Shown here piece after piece: positions 40,066-49,612 of a stretch of DNA of 64,000 nt. The notes under the pieces were generated by a model. It saw only the letters and a program-made list of their open reading frames with translations, was not told where the DNA came from and made no database searches. The position numbers were made by a program, and so were the translations under genes. How positions within the stretch are numbered: the first letter of the stretch is position 1; each line of letters begins with the position of its first letter. The stretch lies in NCBI GenBank assembly GCA_017608295.1, contig JAFCGF010000001.1, positions 1 through 64,000 on the forward strand. The letters are read 5' to 3'. This DNA comes from Candidatus Woesearchaeota archaeon. GTDB lineage: Archaea; Nanoarchaeota; Nanoarchaeia; Woesearchaeales; JAGVZT01.

Positions 40066-41229
40066 ATGGGAATAGAGCTAGTGGTCATTGACCACCATGC
40101 GCCTAAGAATAATGGGCGCACATATAACGTCGAAAACCTCACTATTCCAATTGCTGATGATAGGGAAGAATTCATCGGAATGGTCAGGGATTATCTTACG
40201 GATTCCTATGACCTTATTCTCGCGGACCAGGATCCTGACGGCTCTATTGCTACTGCTATCTATGGGCTAAGCACTGATAACGTTCCAGAGATACATTGTA
40301 TTGGGGGTGAATTAAACGCCCGTGACCTCAGGAAGATGGAGAAGGATGGCATCAAGAAAGTCCTTTGCATGGATTGGCATGATGTCTATTATTCTGACCT
40401 TTCTGAGGCAGACAGTGTCACTGTTCTTAATCCTGTTTTTTCAGGGCTATCCCATACTGTGTGCACGACGCAGAACGTATACGAGGCTGTAAGACCTAAC
40501 CTCAAGAATGGCAGTAAGGACAGCGCGCTTGCGCTCGCGACGATTGGCATCGCTTCTGATTACTGCACAACTGAACCATCACACTATCTCTTTCAAGAAC
40601 TCGCTGAGCAGAATTCCGAAGACTTTGATGATGTCCTCAAGCTGCTCACACGGAAGAAACTGAACGAGTACTCTATCTTCGATACAGAGTTCAAGAAGCT
40701 CTCTGAGATGATGTGGGCGCCATACATCTTTGAAGGCAGCTCAGGCTCTGAAGAGATGATTAAGCACATCATTGATAACCCTGGTTTCAGTGTTGGCGGC
40801 CTTCTGCGCGGCTCCCGGAATGCGGCTGTCCGCTACATTCGTGAGCAGTGGGAGTATTGGCTCGATGAAGTGGATGCTGAATGGGTGTTTTTCGAAGCAA
40901 CCGCGATTGAGGACGGCGACCTCATTATCTATGAGCCGCGCAACCTTGAGTATCTCGGTTTCGTCCAGAAATTCTCAAGCATGATTGCAGACGAGTATGA
41001 TGATAAGGTCGTGCTGGTAAGAATCCCGCAGGGAAAGGGCACGAAGTACTCTCTCAGGCGAAGGAAATATGATATTGACCTCGGCGAGATGCTCGCAGAG
41101 ATGGGATATTCCGGCGGCCATCCAGAAGCAGCCGGCTGTATTGTTCAGGATCCTAAGGTATTCGAGGAAGAAATCAAGAGGCACGTCGCCTCAGCCAAGC
41201 TTGACTCTTTACTCAAGAAGGGCAAATAG
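40066..41229 (+). CDS. DHH-family phosphoesterase with DHHA1 domain, variant motifs
   Basis: A 387-residue protein of the RecJ/NrnA superfamily. Metal motif I is LILADQDPDGSIATA (50-64). The position of the defining DHH motif has DWH (LCMDWHD, 102-106), followed by the usual LNP. A further DASP-like motif is GIASDYC. The C-terminal DHHA1 substrate motif GGHPEAAG is intact. A separate IDHH occurs at residues 8-11, before motif I, which is unusual. Possible roles are RecJ-like exonuclease, oligoribonuclease or Cdc45/GAN-like partner of GINS. TATA box CGTATTTAAGG lies about 40 bases upstream. Confidence 0.75.
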   Translation: MGIELVVIDHHAPKNNGRTYNVENLTIPIADDREEFIGMVRDYLTDSYDLILADQDPDGSIATAIYGLSTDNVPEIHCIGGELNARDLRKMEKDGIKKVLCMDWHDVYYSDLSEADSVTVLNPVFSGLSHTVCTTQNVYEAVRPNLKNGSKDSALALATIGIASDYCTTEPSHYLFQELAEQNSEDFDDVLKLLTRKKLNEYSIFDTEFKKLSEMMWAPYIFEGSSGSEEMIKHIIDNPGFSVGGLLRGSRNAAVRYIREQWEYWLDEVDAEWVFFEATAIEDGDLIIYEPRNLEYLGFVQKFSSMIADEYDDKVVLVRIPQGKGTKYSLRRRKYDIDLGEMLAEMGYSGGHPEAAGCIVQDPKVFEEEIKRHVASAKLDSLLKKGK

Positions 41230-41248
41230 AATTCTTAGAAAAAAAAGT

Positions 41249-41366
41249 GATGAACAGCGAACTGGGGTTCCCGTTCAATAGAACAGTACAACCCAGAACG
41301 TCGGCCTGCTTGACTTCCGAGTTCGAGATGGGATCGGGTAGGACCAGGCCACTATGGCCGTTCATC
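41249..41366 (-). rRNA. 5S ribosomal RNA
   Basis: A 118-base 5S rRNA. The ends pair over ten bases (GATGAACGGC/GCTGTTCATC). The conserved loop region reads CCCATCTCGAACTCGGAAG on the minus strand, followed by GTTAAGC-like TCAAGC and the GGGAACCCC arm. It is not linked to 16S or 23S here. A TATA box (AAAGTTTATAAAC, 41388-41400) lies just upstream and T8 follows the 3' end, so it is its own transcription unit. Confidence 0.93.
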
Positions 41367-41402
41367 GTAAACTGGGAAGAATAGTTTGTTTATAAACTTT
41401 AC

Positions 41403-41960
41403 CTAGTCATCCTTGAGAATAAGATAGACGTTTGGATTCTTCCTGATAATCTCCTTTTCAGTCAAATCCTGCAGTTCATGAGGAAAGACTATCCATCGGT
41501 CAGTCTCATGAAGAAAATAATCTGGAACAGTTTCAGTCTCATTGTTCTCCGGCTTATAGAAAATGGTTGCGAACCGGATATCATGCTCAAGAGAAGTGCC
41601 CTCTTTAATCATAGTGCTTACTTTTTTCATAGTGCGGCCGCGGTCATACACATCGTCCACGAGCAGAATGCGTGTCGGACCCTTCTTCTTATTGAGAATC
41701 TTAAGCACATGCTCAAGACCACTCACGTCAACACTTCCGGCAACACCGTTCTCCTGGTAAGACTCTGTCTTTATGGCTGTATGGTAGGGGAAATGTCCTT
41801 TGTTCATGAAATATTCGTGGACACAGAGACCAACTGGTGTGCCTCCGCGCCAGATGCCAATAAGCACGTCAGGGATATACTCTGAATCATACACTTGTTT
41901 CGCAAGACGAAAAGAATCGAGAAGAAGTGCCTCAGCACCTACGAAAAGCTTGTTACCCAT
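41403..41960 (-). CDS. Phosphoribosyltransferase (purine salvage type)
   Basis: A 185-residue PRTase of the COG2236 type, joining a purine base to PRPP. The PRPP-binding loop is RILLVDDVYDRGRTM; the N-terminal PDVLIGIWRGGTPVG is the pyrophosphate-loop region. The substrate, hypoxanthine, guanine or xanthine, cannot be told. A TATA-like GGAATAAATAGGG lies 20-25 bases before ATG 41960. It lies just upstream of the 5S promoter. Confidence 0.85.
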   Translation of the reverse strand: MGNKLFVGAEALLLDSFRLAKQVYDSEYIPDVLIGIWRGGTPVGLCVHEYFMNKGHFPYHTAIKTESYQENGVAGSVDVSGLEHVLKILNKKKGPTRILLVDDVYDRGRTMKKVSTMIKEGTSLEHDIRFATIFYKPENNETETVPDYFLHETDRWIVFPHELQDLTEKEIIRKNPNVYLILKDD

Positions 41961-42072
41961 AGCAGAGGCTTCTAGAATGCCCTATTTATTCCTTTCGGTC
42001 AGGATAAGGTATGATGACGTAATCTATTTAAACTGCAGGCGGGTTCATCGTCTGAAATATGGAGGTATTCCA

Positions 42073-43353
42073 ATGAACATCTCAATCATAGGAGCAGGAT
42101 ATGTCGGCCTCATCACAGGAGCTGGTTTTGCCAGATTAGGCCATAAGGTCATCTGTGTTGATGTGATTAAGGATAAGGTTGACATGATTAATCGGGGCGA
42201 GCCGCCAATTTTTGAGGATGACTTACCAGAACTTATGAAGGAAGTCGTGCCAAAGAGGCTCACTGCGACAACAGATGCTAAAGATGCTATCCTTAAGACA
42301 GATATCACTTTTATTGGTGTGGGAACGCCGCCGACTGAGAGTGGCAAGCCCAATCTGGGCTATCTTAAACAAGCTGCTGAAGACGTTGGGAAAGCCCTGA
42401 AGGAAAAGGACAGCTACCATATTGTAGTAGTCAAGAGCACTGTGCCTCCCGGAACCACTGAAAACATCGTTGGGAAAATCATCGCAGAACATTCGGGCAA
42501 AGATATGGACACAGATTTCGGAATGGTGATGTCCCCTGAATTCCTTAGGGAAGGGAGGGCGCTGGAAGACTTCTTCAATCCTATCCGCGTTGTTATCGGC
42601 ACGCATGACGAGAAGGCAAAAAAAATACTTCACGACTTGTATGAGCCTTTCAGGGCGCGAATTGTGATAATCACTACTGAACCAAAGGTCGCTGAACTCA
42701 TCAAATACGGCTCAAATGCATTTCTCGCTACAAAAATCTCATTTGCAAATGAGATGGGAAACCTCGCTAAAGCCCTTGGCATCGACATCTATGATGTCAT
42801 GGAAGGTGTTGGTGTGGACCCGCGCATCGGGCGAGCATTCTTGAATGCCGGACCTGGTTATGGTGGTAGTTGTCTTCCAAAAGACCTTGACGCACTGCGC
42901 ACTGTTGCACATGACCTCGGGGTGAACACTCATTTGCTTGATGGAGTGAAAGCTGTGAATAATGGCCAGCCATTGCGGATGGTGGAGCTTGCTGAGAAAA
43001 AGCTCGGTTCACTGAAGGATAAAACTATTGGAATCATGGGAGTCGCTTTCAAGATAGGTACTGATGATGTTCGAGAAAGCCAAGCAATTCCCATTGCACA
43101 AGCACTATTAGAAAAAGGGGCAAAGATTGTTGCGCATGACCCTGAAGCAGCTGAGAATATGAAAAGGATATTTCCGCAATTACCTTTCTTAGGTAGCCCT
43201 GAAGAAGTGGTGGCAAACAGTGATGCTATCCTCATCATAACTGGCTGGCCGGAGCACACCTCACCTGAGCTCTACAAGAACACAGTCGTGATTGACGGGA
43301 GGCATGTCGTCCTCGAGAGCGCATGCAAGGAGTATGAAGGAATCTGTTGGTGA
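42073..43353 (+). CDS. ugd: UDP-glucose 6-dehydrogenase family
   Basis: A 426-residue NAD-dependent sugar-nucleotide dehydrogenase. GAGYVGLITGAGFARLGHKV is the Rossmann fold; MSPEFLREGRALEDFFNP and the catalytic cysteine in GYGGSCLPKDLDAL are diagnostic; the C-terminal UDP-binding domain follows (GVAFKIGTDDVRES). The exact substrate (UDP-Glc, UDP-ManNAc or similar) is not decided by these motifs. ATG 42073 has GGAGGTATT ahead and a TATA box (CTATTTAAACTG) at 42021-42030. The sugar nucleotidyltransferase follows six bases later. Confidence 0.9.
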   Translation: MNISIIGAGYVGLITGAGFARLGHKVICVDVIKDKVDMINRGEPPIFEDDLPELMKEVVPKRLTATTDAKDAILKTDITFIGVGTPPTESGKPNLGYLKQAAEDVGKALKEKDSYHIVVVKSTVPPGTTENIVGKIIAEHSGKDMDTDFGMVMSPEFLREGRALEDFFNPIRVVIGTHDEKAKKILHDLYEPFRARIVIITTEPKVAELIKYGSNAFLATKISFANEMGNLAKALGIDIYDVMEGVGVDPRIGRAFLNAGPGYGGSCLPKDLDALRTVAHDLGVNTHLLDGVKAVNNGQPLRMVELAEKKLGSLKDKTIGIMGVAFKIGTDDVRESQAIPIAQALLEKGAKIVAHDPEAAENMKRIFPQLPFLGSPEEVVANSDAILIITGWPEHTSPELYKNTVVIDGRHVVLESACKEYEGICW

Positions 43354-43359
43354 ATATCT

Positions 43360-44334
43360 ATGAAAGTTGTTATCCCCATAGCAGGCAAAGGAACGCGGCT
43401 GAGGCCGCACACACTCACAACGCCAAAGCCATTGATGCATGTCGCAGGCAAGCCTATATTAGGGCATATGCTGGATTCAGTAGTCGAGTTGGGCATCAAG
43501 GACGTTGTGTTGATTGTCGGCTATCTCCAGGAACAGATAAAGGAGTATGTGGAATCAGAATATGACTTGAATGTGACGTATGTTGAACAGAAGGTGCCAA
43601 AGGGATTGGGACATGCCATCTACATGACAAAGGATGCTGTTGCAGGAGACGATATGCTCATTATCTACGGCGACACGTTGTTCGAAGGAGATTTGAGACC
43701 TCATCTCAAGACAGAGCACGCTATCGCCATAGGCACTGTCAGGTTTGATGACCCGCGGGCATACGGGATTGTGGAACTTGATGGCAGCAAGGTGACAAAG
43801 CTTGTCGAGAAGCCTGCTGAGAAAAAGCCTGGAGAGGTCATCATAGGGGTGAATGTCGTGCGGGACAGCGGACGGCTATTCAAGGCTATTGAAGAGTTAA
43901 TGGAAAAAGACATCAGGACCAAGAATGAGTATCAGATAACTGATGCGATGCAGCTTATGGTAGAGCACGGGGAGAAGCTAACCGCATTTCCTATCGACAA
44001 ATGGCTTGACTGTGGCAATCCCGGGACAATGCTCTCGACAAATCACCGGCTGCTTGAGCTGAAAGGGCAGGTGCTCACCGAGGGAAAGAACTGCACTATT
44101 ATCCCACCTGTACACATCCCTGCGAGCGCTGTTATTGAGAATTCTACTATCGGCCCGAATGTCAGTATCGCTGAGAATGTGACTATCTTAAATTCCACTG
44201 TCAAGGATTCTATCATCCATGAGGATGCGGTGATAAAGGATTCCACTCTTGAGAATTCTCTGATTGGGCATCAGACTGCAGTGCGGAATGTCTCAGGCAG
44301 TGTGAACCTCGGCGACTATTCTGAGATTAATTGA
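43360..44334 (+). CDS. Sugar-1-phosphate nucleotidyltransferase with beta-helix tail
   Basis: A 324-residue enzyme that makes NDP-sugars. The N-terminal nucleotide-binding loop is PIAGKGTRLRPHTLTTPKPL; IYGDTLF holds the metal Asp; VEKP and CGNPGTML are substrate-side motifs. The C-terminus is a short left-handed beta-helix of hexapeptide repeats (AVIENSTIGPNVSIAENVT...). Together with ugd it should make UDP-uronic acid for surface glycans or N-glycosylation. It overlaps by eight bases the convergent gene for a secreted Cys-rich protein. Confidence 0.88.
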   Translation: MKVVIPIAGKGTRLRPHTLTTPKPLMHVAGKPILGHMLDSVVELGIKDVVLIVGYLQEQIKEYVESEYDLNVTYVEQKVPKGLGHAIYMTKDAVAGDDMLIIYGDTLFEGDLRPHLKTEHAIAIGTVRFDDPRAYGIVELDGSKVTKLVEKPAEKKPGEVIIGVNVVRDSGRLFKAIEELMEKDIRTKNEYQITDAMQLMVEHGEKLTAFPIDKWLDCGNPGTMLSTNHRLLELKGQVLTEGKNCTIIPPVHIPASAVIENSTIGPNVSIAENVTILNSTVKDSIIHEDAVIKDSTLENSLIGHQTAVRNVSGSVNLGDYSEIN

Positions 44335-46867
44335 CTCTCAGCGCAGAGCTAATCTCCTGCCATAGGTCAAACAGCGCAGCCTGCTCTTCATTGCTTTCGA
44401 TGGCTGAGACGTACTTCGTGTCCGCCCCTTCATCAGTACAGCTTCCAGGGAAGCTCGCTTCGATCTGGTCACAAATGGCGCTCTCAAACCCAGTGAAATC
44501 TACTGCGAGCATAGCGTCATAGCCTGTGTCTGTATACACGCCTTCCTGGCGGGCGAAGACTTCCTTATCAGTGCTGTGGAAAACATAGAAACTCTCGTAG
44601 GTGTCTGCCTTGTCGATGACTTCTTCTGCGAGAGCGTACTTGTTGATGCCAATCCATGCGAAAAATGGGTCGAACTTGCTCTTGAGCCAGGCGAACATGT
44701 CATCTGCCCAGCCGAACAGGCCGCCCTCAACGCTGATGCTCTGCTCACTGTACACAAAGCTGCGTGTGGCATTGTTCAGCCAGAGGTTATCCGTGCACTT
44801 GTGGAATTTCCCGTCTCCTTCCTGCTCTGCGGGGCTGCACTGGCCGACTGCACCGAAGATCTCTTCCAATTCAGCGACGCTTCTCGGGAAATTATATGAG
44901 CCAGCGACAACAGCGAGGCCCTGGTCCGGAGCAGATGCAATACAGAAAGTGTTGTAGCAGGGATATTCTCTCGAGCCGACCTGGCAGCTTGTGTTTTCCA
45001 GGAATGCAGGCTCCAATGGCTCGTTGCCAGATGTGAGGTAATCATAGTACGCCAAGGCATTTCGATAATCATCACAGAAGATGACATAATGGTCAGCATC
45101 AGCATCCTTCACAATATTGAGAAGCTTATCCGCAGTCTCTTTGTTCCTTGAGCGCCAGGTGCCGTCATCACAGAACTGGTTCAGCACGAACTGGCTGGCT
45201 GTGATGCAGTGCGGGCCTTCCCCTGTTGAATAGAATGTATCTGGCTTATTGGTGTTCATCTCACTGCCGCTGTTCGACACGAGGCATTGGTCAGCTGACT
45301 GGTAGCAGCAGCCCTGCTCTTCTCCTCTCCACGACCATGTCAGGGTTTCGCCCGGGTCATTGCCGCAGCATGTGCCGCCACTCCATACATGACCAAGCAT
45401 CTCACACACAAAGGGGTTGCCGTTAACATCACTCGTATCGTGGAATTCATTGTCATTGCCACACACCCAGTCCACGCCGCTTGCAGTGATGATGTCACCT
45501 GCTGCTGCAGCTTGTGTCGGGTTGATGCAGTTGCCGTCGCCGCAGCACTCGATGAAGCGCTCTCCGGTTAGAGTGTTGCTATTAAGGTCGAGGTCAGTAC
45601 CGCACAGATATTCCTTCCCGCCTGCGTTCACTGCAGGCTCCTGTGGAGCATAATTGATGCCCACTTTGACTGCGCGGACATTTCTTACACCCATCCTCTG
45701 GGCTGCGCCGCCCTCATAGTAAAATTGTACCTGAGTGGATTGAGTGCCAGTCACCACTGTCTGGAACTGGATCTCTGTCCAGGGTTCATAGCTCGCACCT
45801 AGGCGGATATAATCTCCGCTCGAACCAACGCGTGCATAAAAATCATTTCCAGTGCCTGTGTTGCCCAGCTCGATGGTGATAAGGTATTCTGCTCCGCTGT
45901 CAAGGCCGCTCAAGACAACTGATAATGGGTCCGAGGCGCTTCCAATATCCTCTGTAGATGAGCCGAGAAGTGTGCCTGCTGAATTGAACCACATGCCGTC
46001 AGTTCCGTCATCAACGTCACTAATATGGGAAACTGGCGTGCCTGCTGACGCTGAGGCCTGGACCACATCGCTTCCTGCTATCGCGCCGCAGAATAAGCCG
46101 CCGCATACTGAGCCGCCCCCCACTGGATAACGGCAGGTTTCGTCTGCACGGCATCCATTCCAGAACTCATAGAGATGGTCTATATCGTCACCGTGGTCTG
46201 AGTCTTTATTGGAATCACACACATACCAGTAAGACTGTCCTGCCACAACATCAAAGGCCTCACCTGATATTGCGATTATCGTGCCGGTGTTATCACTGGT
46301 GCTGTGGATTGCTGGAGTGCCTGAATCCACAGTACACAATAAGTCCCCACCTGCGCTGGTGAGTATTCGAGCATTGTCTGTCGCTGTCGCAGGGCTGTTG
46401 CTCGGGTCGTCACCGCAGCACTTGCCCGGCGAGCCAGCCATCCAGAGGAAACCTTCGCTCTCACAGAGAGCCTGGTCGTTGTCCGGGTCGTTACAAGCCC
46501 CACCTGAACAACCATAGGTGCAGGTCTGGCTGCTTCCTGAAGTGCAGTGGTCACAGCTACAGTCGCGATTGTAGATCCGCCTGTCACCTGAGCAGTAGTC
46601 ACCGCAGCCGCCTGGGCAGCCGGGGCAACATGTATTACAATCCCGGGACCAATCTACACACCCACAGGGACAACTCCTAGATTTCAGGCAATCGCAACCA
46701 TTGCACCCATTGTCCGGTGTGTTGCAACAGTCTCCAGCTACACAATAATACATCTTGTTATCATAACAAAGTCCCTGAACTGTTGGAATCAGGAACAACA
46801 AACAGGCAAGAATAATGGTGGATGTGAGTAAGGTTATCTTTTTAGGAATCGACATTGTTGGTGACAT
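44327..46867 (-). CDS. Secreted Cys-rich protein A (tandem paralogue)
   Basis: An 846-residue exported protein: signal peptide (ITLLTSTIILACLLFLIPTVQG), a dense N-terminal Cys region (CCPGCPGGCGDYCSGD), repeated CCGDDP/CCGDGNC modules, a carbohydrate-binding-like beta domain (GAEYLITIELGNTGTGNDFY), and a mixed C-terminal domain ending QEISSALRVN. The next gene upstream encodes a close paralogue. TATA box GGCATATAAATC (46892-46903) is 30 bases before ATG 46867. No membrane anchor at the C-terminus. Neighbouring sugar-nucleotide genes suggest a glycosylated surface protein. Function unknown. Confidence 0.8.
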   Translation of the reverse strand: MSPTMSIPKKITLLTSTIILACLLFLIPTVQGLCYDNKMYYCVAGDCCNTPDNGCNGCDCLKSRSCPCGCVDWSRDCNTCCPGCPGGCGDYCSGDRRIYNRDCSCDHCTSGSSQTCTYGCSGGACNDPDNDQALCESEGFLWMAGSPGKCCGDDPSNSPATATDNARILTSAGGDLLCTVDSGTPAIHSTSDNTGTIIAISGEAFDVVAGQSYWYVCDSNKDSDHGDDIDHLYEFWNGCRADETCRYPVGGGSVCGGLFCGAIAGSDVVQASASAGTPVSHISDVDDGTDGMWFNSAGTLLGSSTEDIGSASDPLSVVLSGLDSGAEYLITIELGNTGTGNDFYARVGSSGDYIRLGASYEPWTEIQFQTVVTGTQSTQVQFYYEGGAAQRMGVRNVRAVKVGINYAPQEPAVNAGGKEYLCGTDLDLNSNTLTGERFIECCGDGNCINPTQAAAAGDIITASGVDWVCGNDNEFHDTSDVNGNPFVCEMLGHVWSGGTCCGNDPGETLTWSWRGEEQGCCYQSADQCLVSNSGSEMNTNKPDTFYSTGEGPHCITASQFVLNQFCDDGTWRSRNKETADKLLNIVKDADADHYVIFCDDYRNALAYYDYLTSGNEPLEPAFLENTSCQVGSREYPCYNTFCIASAPDQGLAVVAGSYNFPRSVAELEEIFGAVGQCSPAEQEGDGKFHKCTDNLWLNNATRSFVYSEQSISVEGGLFGWADDMFAWLKSKFDPFFAWIGINKYALAEEVIDKADTYESFYVFHSTDKEVFARQEGVYTDTGYDAMLAVDFTGFESAICDQIEASFPGSCTDEGADTKYVSAIESNEEQAALFDLWQEISSALRVN

Positions 46868-46960
46868 AAGTATTAAGCCTTTCCTCGCTGAGATTTATAT
46901 GCCTTTCTATGAGCGTCCGAATCTGTGCGCGAGATTGAATATTTTATGGGAAAAGTCAGA

Positions 46961-49516
46961 TCAATTCACTCTCAGCGCAGATGTTATCTCCTGCCACACA
47001 TCGAACAGTGCAGACTGACTTTCATCGCTCTCAAGGGCTGCGACATATTCCGCTAATGTTCCCTCTTCAGTACATGTTCCTGGAAAGCCCTGCTCAAAGA
47101 GGGCGCAGATGCCGCTGTCAAATCCTGTGAAATCAACGGCAAGCAGGGTATCATAATCAGTATCTGTGTACACTCCCTCCTGCCGTGCAATAACGGTCTT
47201 GCTGTCTGGAGTCTCAATCATGTAGAAACCTTCATAGGTGTCTGCCTTGTCAACAACATCATCTGCAATGCTGTATTTGTTCAACCCTACCCAGTCCAGC
47301 AGGGTGTCAAATACTGATTTGATGTCTGTCCAGAGGCCGCTGCTGCTCACGCTGATGTCAGTTGTGCTGTAGATGAAGGTGCGAGAGGCGTTGTTAAGCC
47401 AGAGGTTGTCATTGCACTTGTGGAACTCGCCGTCCATTTCCTGCACTGAGGCTGGGCACTGGGCCTGCTGGAATAGTGCATTCTCCATGTCACTCACTCC
47501 AACTGGGGGATTAAACGAGCCGGCGACTGCAGCAAAGCTTCCGTCAGGAACAGCAACCACGCAGAAGGTGTTGAAGCAGGGATATTCCTTTGAGCCTGAG
47601 TCACAGCTATCATTGAGAAGGAACCCTTCTTCAAGCGGCACGTTAGATTGAGTGAGGTAATCGTAATATGCGAGTGCGTTCTGATAATCGTCGCAGAATA
47701 GCACATAGTGGTTCGCGTTCTCATCTTTCACAAGGTCGAGCATCTTATCTGCCAAGTCTTTATTTCTGCTTCTCCAAGTGCCGTCGTCGCAGAACTGGTT
47801 CAGCACGAACTGGCTGCCTGCGATGCAATGCGGGCCCTCACCTGTCGTGTAGAATGTGTCTGGCTCATTGGTGTTCATCTCACTGCCGCTGTTGGAGACT
47901 AAGCATTGGTCAGCTGACTGGTAGCAGCAGCCCTGCTCCTCTCCTCTCCAGGACCACGTAAGGGTTTCGCCCGGGTCGTTGCCGCAGCATGTGCCACCGC
48001 TCCACACGTAGCCGAGCATCTCGCACACAAAAGGATTGGCGTTGACATCACTTGTATCGTGGTATTCATTGTCATTGCCGCACACCCAATCCACGCCGCT
48101 TGCAGTGATAATGTCACCTGCTACAGCTGCTTGTGTCGGGTTGATGCAGTTGCCGTCACCACAGCACTCTATGAAACGCTCTCCTGTCAATATGGTTCCT
48201 GAAGCGAGCGCAAGGTTAGTGCCGCACAAGTATTCCTTCCCGCCTGCCAGGACTGCAGGTTTCTGGGGAGCGTAATTGATGCCCACTTTCACTGCGCGGA
48301 CATTTCTTACACCCATCCTCAAGGCTGCTCCGCCTTCATAGTAGAACTGCACCTGAGTAGATTGGGTGCCGGTCACCACTGTCTGGAACTGGACTTCTGT
48401 CCAAGGCTCATAGCTTGCACCCAGGCGGATATAATTTCCGCTCGAGCCTACGCGCGCATAAAAATCATTTCCAGTGCCTGTGTTACCCAGCTCGATAGTG
48501 ACAAGGTATTCTGCCCCACTATCAAGGCCGCTCAAGGCAACTGATAATGGGTCCGAGGCGCTGCCGATGTCCTCTGTCGACGAGCCGAGAAGTGTTCCTG
48601 CTGAATTAAACCATTTGTCGTCAGTTCCGTCATCCACGTCACTAATATGGGAAACTGGCGTGCCTGCAGACGCCGAGGCATAGACCATGTCAGTTCCCGC
48701 TATTGCGCCACAGAATAGGCCGCCACACACTGAGCCGCCCCCTGCAGGATAGCGGCAGGTCTCGTCTACACGGCAGCCATCCCAGAAATCGTAGAGGTGG
48801 TCGACTGTCGTGCCGTGATCAGAGTCTCCGTTTGAATCACAGATGTACCAAGGGGCCTGGCCGGCGACAGCATCGAAGGTCGTGCCAGGGACTGTAAGGA
48901 TTGTTCCAGTGTTTACATTAGAAGCATGAATCGCAGGTGTGCCTGTATCAACAGTGCAAAGCCATTCCCCTGCTGCTACGCTTGTCAATACCCTGGCATT
49001 ATCATCTACTGGATCGTCGCTCGGGTCGTCGCCGCAGCACTTTCCTGCACTGCCACTTCCAGACATCCACAGGAACCCTTCGCTCTCACACAGCGCCTTA
49101 TCGTTATCTGGATTGTTGCATGCGGCGCCTGAACAGCCGTAGGTGCAGGCAGTTGTCGTGCCACCAGTACAGGTGTCGCAGGAGCAGGACCTTCCTGTTA
49201 TCAGGTTGTCCCCACTGCAATAATCACCACAGCCACCTGAGCAGCCGGAACAGCAGGAACAGGAATTCGGGCATATGCAACAGCCAGAATATCCAGGGTC
49301 GCAACTCACCTCATAACACCCCCCTGTTCCACATGGTGCGCTACAGCCCCAACAACCACTAGTACAATAATTCTGATAACTCTTTGTATTCGGATTATAC
49401 CTATTATGGATGCAATCCCCTGCAGCTACAGAAGGTAAAGTCATAAGGAAAGTGGTGCCGATGAATAATGTGATAATGAGGAGTACAGCCTTTCGTCTGA
49501 GGAATCCGTCTACCAT
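46961..49516 (-). CDS. Secreted Cys-rich protein B (tandem paralogue)
   Basis: An 851-residue paralogue of the downstream gene with the same domain order: signal peptide (VLLIITLFIGTTFLMTL), an extra N-terminal Cys segment (CCICPNSCSCCSGCSGGCGDYC), CCGDDP modules, beta domain and the same final residues (SALRVN). The middle third is almost identical to protein A, whereas both ends differ much more. ATG 49516 is chosen since GGAAGGATGA precedes it and a TATA element (AAGTTTATAAC) is about 25 bases further; the frame upstream to 49777 is antisense to the TraB gene. Confidence 0.8.
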   Translation of the reverse strand: MVDGFLRRKAVLLIITLFIGTTFLMTLPSVAAGDCIHNRYNPNTKSYQNYCTSGCWGCSAPCGTGGCYEVSCDPGYSGCCICPNSCSCCSGCSGGCGDYCSGDNLITGRSCSCDTCTGGTTTACTYGCSGAACNNPDNDKALCESEGFLWMSGSGSAGKCCGDDPSDDPVDDNARVLTSVAAGEWLCTVDTGTPAIHASNVNTGTILTVPGTTFDAVAGQAPWYICDSNGDSDHGTTVDHLYDFWDGCRVDETCRYPAGGGSVCGGLFCGAIAGTDMVYASASAGTPVSHISDVDDGTDDKWFNSAGTLLGSSTEDIGSASDPLSVALSGLDSGAEYLVTIELGNTGTGNDFYARVGSSGNYIRLGASYEPWTEVQFQTVVTGTQSTQVQFYYEGGAALRMGVRNVRAVKVGINYAPQKPAVLAGGKEYLCGTNLALASGTILTGERFIECCGDGNCINPTQAAVAGDIITASGVDWVCGNDNEYHDTSDVNANPFVCEMLGYVWSGGTCCGNDPGETLTWSWRGEEQGCCYQSADQCLVSNSGSEMNTNEPDTFYTTGEGPHCIAGSQFVLNQFCDDGTWRSRNKDLADKMLDLVKDENANHYVLFCDDYQNALAYYDYLTQSNVPLEEGFLLNDSCDSGSKEYPCFNTFCVVAVPDGSFAAVAGSFNPPVGVSDMENALFQQAQCPASVQEMDGEFHKCNDNLWLNNASRTFIYSTTDISVSSSGLWTDIKSVFDTLLDWVGLNKYSIADDVVDKADTYEGFYMIETPDSKTVIARQEGVYTDTDYDTLLAVDFTGFDSGICALFEQGFPGTCTEEGTLAEYVAALESDESQSALFDVWQEITSALRVN

Positions 49517-49612
49517 AGAGTCATCCTTCCAAATGGAAGTTATAAACTTTTCCTCTTCTTTCGCCCTAAGCAAAACTTCTTTAAGTGGGAGTGATGGAAA
49601 GGACACATAAAG

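Noticed and set aside
41800..42072. Upstream extension of the UDP-glucose dehydrogenase frame.
   Set aside because: It is antisense to the phosphoribosyltransferase gene, and the Rossmann motif begins right at ATG 42073, which has its own ribosome-binding site.
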